A stretch of 50,818 bases of DNA from contig CAMFRO010000002.1 of NCBI GenBank assembly GCA_945982035.1, forward strand, positions 1 to 50,818, in the 5' to 3' direction. The stretch comes from an uncultured Clostridia bacterium. GTDB taxonomy: Bacteria > Bacillota > Clostridia > Oscillospirales > Acutalibacteraceae. Positions 25,314 to 31,978 of this stretch are shown in pieces (position 1 is the first letter of the stretch; the number at the start of each line of letters is the position of its first letter). Below the pieces are notes generated by a model that worked only from the letters and a program-made list of their open reading frames with translations, was not told the DNA's origin and ran no database searches. Both the position numbers and the translations under genes were made by a program.

Positions 25314-26496
25314 CGGAAAGTAGATTTTCTACCTCCTGTGCTTTATCTTTATCGTATAAATTACTGTAAGAAAAGATATAAAAACCTTTTATGTCCTCAA
25401 TTTTACCCAAGTAATTAATCTGCCGTGAAATAATATTTTGATTATTTATAAACTCTTTTACTGCAGCTTTATCGGAGGATGAGGCGTATTTATCCTCCTT
25501 TGAGCATTTATAAAGAGGAAGTCCGACGTAAAGAGTTTTTTCACTGAGAGAAACCCATTTTTTTACAGTTTGCATAAACGGCTGATTTTCATTTTTAAAG
25601 CCGAAGTAAATCTGCGGACAAATGTAATCGATATAACCGTCGGCAGTACACCATTTTTCAACATCGGCATAAAGAGAAGAATAATCGTTTTCTATATCCG
25701 ATGCAGGACTAATACCGAAGGAAACATTTTTATTAACGGATTTTATCGTTTTATATACCCTGCTTACCATATCGCTGACATTATCACGACGCCAGTCGGC
25801 AAGGCTCAGCTCACCGCCGCTGTCAGTATATTCATTATACTGAATGCTGTCAATTTTCTTATCCTTTGACGGATAAAAATAATCGTCAAAATGAATGGCG
25901 TTTACGGGATAGCTTGAAACAATTTCCTTTACTCCGTTGACTATTAGCGTTTTAACCTCGTCAGCGGCAGGGTTAAAATAAATTGAAGATTTTCCAATAT
26001 ATACATAGGATTTTTTATCCTTACTGTTATACCATTTTTTTGCGATATTATCATCACACAGTTCGCTGATTTTATTATTTTGGCTGACTCTGTAAGGATT
26101 TATCCAGGCTTCAATTTTTAAGCCCTGATTTTGAGCCTGAGCGCAAATTATTTCAAAAGGGTCATACGCCATATCCGCACCCTGAAAGCCAAAGCAATAC
26201 TTACTTGAGGGAAAGTATTTACTGCGGTAAAAGGCGTCGGCACAAGGTCTTACCTGCACCGTTACCGTATTAAATCCCTTATCCTTTAAATCGGAAAACA
26301 CGGAGGAAATCTTATCCGTAAATTTGCTTTCGGATTTATCCTCAATAAAATCCTGCAATTCATAATATGTAATCCAAACGGCTTTCACATACTGCTCATT
26401 GCTTTGACTTTTACTTTTGGTTTGCGTATTGAAATTGTTGCCGGTGCATCCCGATAAAAGCAAAATAGGTATTAATAAAAATATTAATTTTTTCAC
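25288..26496 (-). CDS. GHL10-type glycoside hydrolase-like lipoprotein
   Basis: This 402-aa lipoprotein has a lipobox (LLLSGC, Cys17) and a DUF187/GHL10 barrel. VKAVWITYYELQDF opens the barrel; WINPYRVSQN, NAIHFDDYFYP and GISPASDIEND are typical family segments with putative catalytic Asp residues. Homologues (YngK type) act on cell-surface glycans, but the substrate is undetermined. GTG start behind GGAGTG. It is divergent from the CpXC gene and convergent with mtaB. Confidence 0.88.
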   Translation of the reverse strand: MKKLIFLLIPILLLSGCTGNNFNTQTKSKSQSNEQYVKAVWITYYELQDFIEDKSESKFTDKISSVFSDLKDKGFNTVTVQVRPCADAFYRSKYFPSSKYCFGFQGADMAYDPFEIICAQAQNQGLKIEAWINPYRVSQNNKISELCDDNIAKKWYNSKDKKSYVYIGKSSIYFNPAADEVKTLIVNGVKEIVSSYPVNAIHFDDYFYPSKDKKIDSIQYNEYTDSGGELSLADWRRDNVSDMVSRVYKTIKSVNKNVSFGISPASDIENDYSSLYADVEKWCTADGYIDYICPQIYFGFKNENQPFMQTVKKWVSLSEKTLYVGLPLYKCSKEDKYASSSDKAAVKEFINNQNIISRQINYLGKIEDIKGFYIFSYSNLYDKDKAQEVENLLSAMQNSSQN

Positions 26497-26552
26497 TCTT
26501 GAACACTCCGCTTTAATATTGTATCATATTTATTATTAAGAGGTGATTAACT

Positions 26553-26843
26553 ATGGAATACAGACTCGGTAATTCCGACAGGGTTTACGACCATGGCGAA
26601 ACTGTTAAAATTGAATGTCCTAAATGCGGTAATACGGTTAATTTCTCCGTGTTTACAAATTTTGATATGAGGCTGGCAGTTAAATTTCCGCCGGTTGAAA
26701 TGAAAAATGTATATTTTCTTGTTTGCCCATGGTGTGCAGGCGTTTTTACAGTTGACGGTGAAAAAGGCAAGACCTTCAAAAAAGGTGAAAAACTTGCAAT
26801 AGGAAATTATGATTTAAAGGAACTTGAAAAATTTGATAAGTAA
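26553..26843 (+). CDS. CpXC-domain protein
   Basis: This 96-aa protein has two zinc-ribbon-like pairs, CPKCGN and CPWCAG, around a beta-rich middle (FPPVEMKNVYFLVCPW), matching the CpXC family of unknown function. AGAGGTGAT precedes the ATG. Its end overlaps the next gene by 20 bases. Confidence 0.75.
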   Translation: MEYRLGNSDRVYDHGETVKIECPKCGNTVNFSVFTNFDMRLAVKFPPVEMKNVYFLVCPWCAGVFTVDGEKGKTFKKGEKLAIGNYDLKELEKFDK

Positions 26844-27114
26844 AGCACTGATAATTTACCTAATTGCAATTAACTCTGCAGGCGTTATAATCAACATAAC
26901 CGACAAACACAACGCAGTGCACAAAAAGTGGCGAATATCGGAAAAGGCTTTATGGACGACGGCATTGCTGGGAGGCGCAGCCGGCAGTTACATAACAATG
27001 AAACTCATTCGTCATAAAACCAAACACAAATCATTTATGATATTTTTTCCGATAATAGCAATAATTCAAATTATAGCGGTAACACTGTATTTTACTAAAG
27101 AATTATACATATAA
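26824..27114 (+). CDS. DUF1294 membrane protein
   Basis: This 96-aa protein has three or so membrane helices. The family signature DKHNAVHKKWRISEKALW, then LGGAAGSYITMKLIRHKTKH, is clear for DUF1294 (YsdA-like); its function is unknown. The TTG at 26824 has AAAGGA ahead; a second TTG at 26833 is an alternative. The 3' end overlaps spoIVA on the other strand by 20 bases. Confidence 0.85.
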   Translation: MKNLISKALIIYLIAINSAGVIINITDKHNAVHKKWRISEKALWTTALLGGAAGSYITMKLIRHKTKHKSFMIFFPIIAIIQIIAVTLYFTKELYI

Positions 27115-28570
27115 GACCGCTGCAACCCTCGTTAATTACACGTTCAATGGTTTCTCTGAATTTATTTCTTGCATCCTCGGGCATACGGTAAAGCTTATTA
27201 TTAAGTCCTTCATTAACCAAAGAATTTAGGGATTTGCCGAATATATTGGTGTTCCAAATCTCCGAGGGATTTTCCTCAAATTCTTTAAGCAGATACACAA
27301 CAAGCTCTTGGCTTTGTGATTCACTTCCCACAATAGGGGCAACCTCTGTATAAGTGTTGCATTTAATCATATGAATTGACGGAGCATGTGCCTTTAGACG
27401 CACTCCGTATTTTCCGCCCTGCTTCATAATTTCCGGCTCTTCAAGAGAAAGCTCGTCAACAGTAGGCATAACAATTCCGTATCCGGTGGCATTGACCTGC
27501 TCAAGTGCAGCCTCAATCCTTTTGTACTTGCTTTTAATCTGTGACAGCTCGGAAATTTCCCTAAACAAATCCTCGTCATTTTTAATTTCAATACTGCATT
27601 TTTGAGAAATAATTGAATAAAAATAAGAGTTATCTATATCGACCTTGACGCTGACCTTTCCGCAGGACAAATCAAGGTCGTTTATTCTTGTATCTAAAAC
27701 ATTCTCATTTTCATTTATCGCAGTAGCAAACCTGTTAACCGACCGGATACTGCTTACATCATCTGCGCTTGACTTAATGCGGTTTATCAACGATGAGCGC
27801 AAATCGTCATTTTCGTCAAGTCCCTTAAACCAACCCGGCAAATCAATACCGATGCTTGCCACGGGAAATTCATAAAGCACCTTCAACAGAATTTCGTTAA
27901 TTTGATTTTCGTCAAGCTCAAGACAATTTACAGGCAGAACAGGAACGTCGTATTTTTCGCTTAACTCGTCACAAAGCTGTTTTGTACCGAGAGCCGTGGG
28001 GTTAACGCAGTTCATAAGAACTATAAAGGGTTTATTTATCTCCTTTAGCTCGTTGATTACACGCTCCTCTGCTTCGGCGTATTCACTGCGTTCAATAGAG
28101 CTTATTGAGCCGTCTGTGGTAATAACAAGACCGATGGTTGAATGCTCCTTTATAACCTTTCTTGTGCCGATTTCAGCAGCCATATTAAAGGGTATTTCCT
28201 CATCTGACCAGGGAGTCATTACCATTCTCGGCTGGTCCTCCTCAATATAACCCTCGGAGCTTGGTACAATATAGCCTACACAGTCAATCATTCTTACCTT
28301 AAGTCGCAGATTTTCACGCATTGTCAATTCAATAGCGTCCTCAGGTATGAATTTAGGCTCCGTTGTCATTATTGTTCTGCCGGCGGCGGATTGGGGCAGC
28401 TCATCTCTTGCACGTTCCTTTTGAAATTCACCATCAATATTAGGTATAACAAGCGTATCCATAAAACGCTTAATAAATGTTGATTTACCGGTTCTTACAG
28501 GACCTACAACACCGATGTAAATATCACCCTGCGTTCTTGAGGAGATATCCGAATATATATTTTCATTCAT
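27095..28570 (-). CDS. spoIVA: stage IV sporulation protein A
   Basis: This 491-aa ATPase polymerises on the forespore surface as the basement layer of the spore coat. The Walker A is GPVRTGKST (23-31), and the N-terminus NIYSDISSRTQGDIYIGVVG is diagnostic. The middle has the TRAFAC-like GTPase-derived segments (MIDCVGYIVPSSEG, VLMNCVNPTALG). The C-terminal domain that contacts SpoVM ends INEGCSGLICIIL. It begins 12 bases after the upstream SPOCS/LysM gene, so both share a transcript. In other spore formers it is made in the mother cell under sigma-E. Confidence 0.97.
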   Translation of the reverse strand: MNENIYSDISSRTQGDIYIGVVGPVRTGKSTFIKRFMDTLVIPNIDGEFQKERARDELPQSAAGRTIMTTEPKFIPEDAIELTMRENLRLKVRMIDCVGYIVPSSEGYIEEDQPRMVMTPWSDEEIPFNMAAEIGTRKVIKEHSTIGLVITTDGSISSIERSEYAEAEERVINELKEINKPFIVLMNCVNPTALGTKQLCDELSEKYDVPVLPVNCLELDENQINEILLKVLYEFPVASIGIDLPGWFKGLDENDDLRSSLINRIKSSADDVSSIRSVNRFATAINENENVLDTRINDLDLSCGKVSVKVDIDNSYFYSIISQKCSIEIKNDEDLFREISELSQIKSKYKRIEAALEQVNATGYGIVMPTVDELSLEEPEIMKQGGKYGVRLKAHAPSIHMIKCNTYTEVAPIVGSESQSQELVVYLLKEFEENPSEIWNTNIFGKSLNSLVNEGLNNKLYRMPEDARNKFRETIERVINEGCSGLICIIL

Positions 28571-28582
28571 ATTGTCACGCCC

Positions 28583-30073
28583 CTATATTCCCGGTATTAT
28601 TAATACTTTATTTGTATCAAGTATTTCATTTTCAAGATTATTTTCTTTCATAATCATATCAATATCCGATGAAAAGCTTTTAGCAATACTCCACACCGAT
28701 TCGCTCTTTTTGCCGAAATAAACAGTAAGTGCCGGAAAATTAATACATTCATCACTTGCTTCAATTTCGTTCAAGACCTTTACAACCTGCTTACTAAAGC
28801 AGTAGGCTGTATATGAAAGCGACAGGCGTACATCTATTCTTGTATCATTTACGATGGAATAATCAACAGAATTAATCCAAACAGAAGCCAGTGCGTCCTC
28901 GTAGCCATCAATAGAAAATTCTATATCAACAGAATTATTAAGAGAATTAATTACATTGTCACTATCACAGCACAGGGCACAGGCAGTTGCTTTGAAAGCT
29001 ATTTTCTCATTTCTCACGCAGGGCGCAGACAGGCTTATGCTGAAATCCTTAATACAATTAATAGCCGTGCCGAAATCAAATGAAATATTTTTCATAACCG
29101 TATCGGTTAAAAATTTTCCGTTTTTAACGCATCGGTAATCGGAATATTTACAGGTACATTCCCTGTTTAAAACATAGCCGTCGGTAACAATAGTTTCCTG
29201 AGCTTCACGCACAAACACACAGCTCATTGCCAAATCGCCGTAAATCTCTACAACTGTAAGCCTATCATCGCCGGCGCATTTTGGTTTAAAGTACACATTG
29301 CACAAATCAAGAGTTACAATAGGAATATCGCCTTCCTGTATTCCCACAGCGTCAATTATTTTTGACACTTCAATAGTATTACAACACCTGATACACTCAC
29401 AATTTGTATCATCTGCGGTATAGAGAATTGAAATATTGAGATTTGTTTTCACAAGCATTTTATCGTTAATAATTTTAGTTTCGGTAAGCTGAGGATAAGC
29501 AAAACAGTTAACAATTCTTTTAATGGGCTTTGAATCGGCGGGGATCGGAAATTCATCATCAAATTCAGCCTTACAGTTAGCGGTGGCAACAATATCCGCA
29601 CTGTTAATTTTTTCCAATCTTAATTTTGATGAGAAACAGGAGGTCAGGCAGGGACTCGAATCCCTGTCATAAGCCTTTACGAATATATCACAGGCAATAT
29701 GAATATCAATCCTTTTTTGATTGATAACCCTGAAATTAGTATATTTATCCGTAATATGCGCAGTTGCAAAGGCTTTTTCGCTAAGATTATCTATGCTGAT
29801 ATTTTTGATAAATTCCTCTTCAAAATCAGCGTATGCCAATTCCATATTTTCATTGTAATATGTAATATTTATCACAGTTTTACAGAAAATTTTGACCTCG
29901 CTTGAACTACAGTCAACATTTGTAACAAAGCTGTGTGCAGAGCATTTTACAATTTTAAAAAGCTCATCGCAGTACGCAGGTACGGTTTCCTGATAATCCT
30001 CGTCATTGTCAATGTGTTTAGAATAAACGCAGGCATTTTTTTCAAGACATACATATTCCTTTTCAATATCCAT
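28583..30073 (-). CDS. sipL: SPOCS/LysM spore-coat protein, SipL-like
   Basis: This 496-aa protein has SPOCS (DUF3794) beta-domains, about three by eye (roughly 30-115, 165-300, 320-440), and a C-terminal LysM (about 448-496: VYFGKKSESVWSIAKSFS... ending VLIIPGI). This is the architecture of Clostridioides difficile SipL, whose LysM binds SpoIVA, and of SpoVID-like bridges. Being the gene immediately before spoIVA supports the match. It is rich in cysteine (28). The ATG follows AAAGGAG. A sigma-E-like promoter lies just upstream. No signal peptide is present, fitting a mother-cell cytoplasmic protein. Confidence 0.85.
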   Translation of the reverse strand: MDIEKEYVCLEKNACVYSKHIDNDEDYQETVPAYCDELFKIVKCSAHSFVTNVDCSSSEVKIFCKTVINITYYNENMELAYADFEEEFIKNISIDNLSEKAFATAHITDKYTNFRVINQKRIDIHIACDIFVKAYDRDSSPCLTSCFSSKLRLEKINSADIVATANCKAEFDDEFPIPADSKPIKRIVNCFAYPQLTETKIINDKMLVKTNLNISILYTADDTNCECIRCCNTIEVSKIIDAVGIQEGDIPIVTLDLCNVYFKPKCAGDDRLTVVEIYGDLAMSCVFVREAQETIVTDGYVLNRECTCKYSDYRCVKNGKFLTDTVMKNISFDFGTAINCIKDFSISLSAPCVRNEKIAFKATACALCCDSDNVINSLNNSVDIEFSIDGYEDALASVWINSVDYSIVNDTRIDVRLSLSYTAYCFSKQVVKVLNEIEASDECINFPALTVYFGKKSESVWSIAKSFSSDIDMIMKENNLENEILDTNKVLIIPGI

Positions 30074-30094
30074 AGTTTTGCTCCTTTCTGTTTA

Positions 30095-30121
30095 TATCTA
30101 TGCAATAGAAAAAAGAAATAT
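30095..30121 (-). promoter_or_regulatory. sigma-E-like promoter of sipL-spoIVA
   Basis: On the minus strand ATATT (30121-30117), then 14 bases, then CATAGATA (30102-30095) follow the mother-cell sigma-E pattern (ATATT, about 14, CATACA-T). The last position of the -10 is A instead of T. The start point would fall just before the AAAGGAG ribosome site. Confidence 0.5.
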
Positions 30122-30128
30122 AACACAA

Positions 30129-30171
30129 AATCATAAGGCTTAAACCTAAATTCGGTTTAAGCCTTATGATT
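30129..30171 (-). terminator. terminator behind spoVM
   Basis: An 18-bp perfect stem (AATCATAAGGCTTAAACC and its complement, 7-nt loop) begins inside the spoVM stop codon and is followed by TTTTGTGTTAT on the minus strand. The T-run is short, so some read-through into sipL is possible. Confidence 0.85.
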
Positions 30172-30259
30172 ACTCACTGTATGTTATTTTTTTGACTTTG
30201 AACACTGCTCTTAAAATCGGAGCCAAGAGTTTAGGACTTTTAATAAGTATGACTTTCAT
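30170..30259 (-). CDS. spoVM: stage V sporulation protein M (29 aa, not in ORF track)
   Basis: The peptide reads MKVILIKSPKLLAPILRA then VFKVKKITYSE. Against my recollection of B. subtilis SpoVM (MKFYTIKLPKFLGGIVRA...) it keeps M1, K2, I6, K7, P9, K10, L12, I15, R17 and A18. SpoVM is an amphipathic helix that senses the convex forespore membrane and recruits SpoIVA. GGGAGTG precedes the ATG with a 6-base gap. Position supports it too: in B. subtilis spoVM follows thiN in the same cluster. It is co-transcribed with the 47-aa membrane protein 12 bases upstream. Confidence 0.9.
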   Translation of the reverse strand: MKVILIKSPKLLAPILRAVFKVKKITYSE

Positions 30260-30271
30260 AAAAAACACTCC

Positions 30272-30415
30272 CTATCTTTTGCAGCAAATAATTCCAAGAA
30301 TGATTACTACAATAGCCAAAACTCTGGTTACCCAAACAGTAGGCAAACAACATGCGATAACGCATCCTGCTCCGAAAGCAATAAAAAGAAAACTTCTTCT
30401 GCAGGTTTTATTCAT
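30272..30415 (-). CDS. 47-aa small membrane protein upstream of spoVM
   Basis: Hand-translated and absent from the track, this ORF starts MNKTCRRSFLFIAFGAGCVI and ends VLAIVVIILGIICCKR. It has two hydrophobic helices around LPTVWVTR, with five cysteines in or beside them. TGGTGGTG lies ahead of the ATG. Its stop codon touches the GGGAGTG ribosome site of spoVM, so both are translated from one message. It matches no family I know. Its place between thiN and spoVM, behind a mother-cell-type promoter motif, suggests a sporulation role. Confidence 0.7.
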   Translation of the reverse strand: MNKTCRRSFLFIAFGAGCVIACCLPTVWVTRVLAIVVIILGIICCKR

Positions 30416-30445
30416 AGTAAACACCACCAATCGCTGCATTTACTA

Positions 30446-30472
30446 TATAATATGAAATTGTTTTTTAATCGT
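30446..30472 (-). promoter_or_regulatory. mother-cell (sigma-K/E-like) promoter motif before the spoVM pair
   Basis: On the minus strand AC (30472-30471), 16 bases, then CATATTATA (30454-30446) fit the sigma-K pattern AC-N16-CATANNNTA exactly. It overlaps the end of thiN. AT-rich DNA can produce such matches by chance. Confidence 0.4.
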
Positions 30473-31109
30473 TACTCTCTGCCAGCAATAAAATTCCTTT
30501 TTCAACTGACACGGTACATTCCTCGCCGTCAATATAATTACTGTTGGCAATCTGGTCCCATGGCTTAAAATCAAGCTTTTGCAAGCTGTAAAAGCCTGCG
30601 TCATAATAGGCACCTTTTATTGCAACGCCCTTACATTCCCCCATAAAGGCAAACAGGGAGAAATTGTCATATTCTTTATTGAATGTTTTACTTTTTTCAA
30701 TTAACGATAGCCTGTTATGCCTGTCAATGATTGTACAATCAACACCATGTTTGAGGCAGTAATCAAGGCACAAAACATTTGCGTAGGTATGGTCAAAGCG
30801 AGTGCCTATTGCAAAGAATATATCTATTTGCTTAAATTCTCTTTTTACTGCTTCTCTTACACAGGTAAATGTATCGGTATAAGCCTTTTCGGGATTAAGG
30901 ACAATAATTTCACAGTCAGCATTAGGCTTGGGCGATGAGTCAAAGTCGCCGATTATTAAATCAGGTTTAATGCCCGCCTTGTTCAATACTGTATATCCGG
31001 AATCGGCGGCTATAATAAAAGAATTATTATCAATTTTATCTGCCAAAAATTCGACGTCATTCATCGGCGAGCCTGACACAATTGTACATTTACTTACTTG
31101 TTTTCCCAT
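30465..31109 (-). CDS. thiN: thiamine pyrophosphokinase
   Basis: This 214-aa enzyme makes thiamine diphosphate from thiamine and ATP. The N-terminal domain shows FIIAADSGYTVLNKAGIKPD and LIIGDFDSS, the nucleotide-binding motif of the family. GTRFDHTYANVLCL follows, and the C-terminal beta domain ends VSVEKGILLLAES. It overlaps rsgA by 16 bases. The ATG at 31109 has AAGGA only two bases away, so the exact start is uncertain. Confidence 0.92.
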   Translation of the reverse strand: MGKQVSKCTIVSGSPMNDVEFLADKIDNNSFIIAADSGYTVLNKAGIKPDLIIGDFDSSPKPNADCEIIVLNPEKAYTDTFTCVREAVKREFKQIDIFFAIGTRFDHTYANVLCLDYCLKHGVDCTIIDRHNRLSLIEKSKTFNKEYDNFSLFAFMGECKGVAIKGAYYDAGFYSLQKLDFKPWDQIANSNYIDGEECTVSVEKGILLLAESND

Positions 31110-31975
31110 TCCTTAATATCCTTTACATCATTGTACATTGAAATGTAGCTGTTGTGCCGAGAATCGCAAATAATTCCGTTTTTAACTGCCTGTACTACGG
31201 CACAGCCCTTGTCGTTAATGTGAGAACAGCTATTAAATTTACATTCGCCCAAGTAATCTCGGAAATCTCTAAAGCAGTATGGCAAATCGTCCTTCAATAT
31301 TTTTTCGCACCTTTCAAAATCAAGGGAGGAAAAGCCGGGAGTATCGGCAATATATCCGCCCTCAACCTTAAAAAGCTCACAATGACGTGTTGTGTGACGT
31401 CCCCTGCCCAATTTCTTACTTGTTTCGCCCGTAGGCAATTCAAGGTGCGGAAACAGAGCGTTTAAAATAGAGGACTTACCTACACCGGTATTTCCCGTAA
31501 AAGCGCTTATTTTGCCATTTAGCATTGATTTAACCGTATCGCAGCCTTCACCGGTAATGTTGTTGCAGGCTATGACGGTAAATCCCGACTTTTCATAAAT
31601 ATCTTTATACTTAGTATATGACGGGTCCAAATCGGTTTTTGTAATAACAATCACCGGCTCAATATTTTTATGCTCGGCTATGGCGGTCAACTTATCAATA
31701 ATAAGCGTATTAATTTTTGGATCCGTTACAGATGACACAATAAAAAGGGTATCAAGATTTGCAAGAGGCGGTCTTACAAGCTCATTTTTTCTCGGACAAA
31801 TTGCGTCAATTGTATTTTCTGCGTTTTCATTAACGGAGAATTCAACATTATCTCCCACAAGAGGAGTAACTTTTTGCTTTCTAAAGCTTCCTCTTGCCTT
31901 ACATTCATATACAATATCGGCGGATTCTACATAGTAGAAACCGCCAATACCTTTAATTATTTTTCCTAAGCTCAT
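31094..31975 (-). CDS. rsgA: ribosome small-subunit GTPase RsgA
   Basis: This 293-aa circularly permuted GTPase acts late in 30S maturation. It has an N-terminal OB-fold, then the G motifs in permuted order (ITKTD first, GNTGVGKSSILNAL later, DTPGFSS). The zinc knuckle is CKFNSCSHINDKGCAV. It starts 3 bases after the prkC stop. No rpe gene separates it from thiN, unlike B. subtilis. Confidence 0.95.
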   Translation of the reverse strand: MSLGKIIKGIGGFYYVESADIVYECKARGSFRKQKVTPLVGDNVEFSVNENAENTIDAICPRKNELVRPPLANLDTLFIVSSVTDPKINTLIIDKLTAIAEHKNIEPVIVITKTDLDPSYTKYKDIYEKSGFTVIACNNITGEGCDTVKSMLNGKISAFTGNTGVGKSSILNALFPHLELPTGETSKKLGRGRHTTRHCELFKVEGGYIADTPGFSSLDFERCEKILKDDLPYCFRDFRDYLGECKFNSCSHINDKGCAVVQAVKNGIICDSRHNSYISMYNDVKDIKEWENK

Positions 31976-31978
31976 ATA

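Noticed and set aside
30192-30455. 87-aa plus-strand ORF in the track
   Set aside because: It is antisense to spoVM and the 47-aa membrane protein, has no ribosome site and no recognisable domain; the minus-strand frames explain the region.
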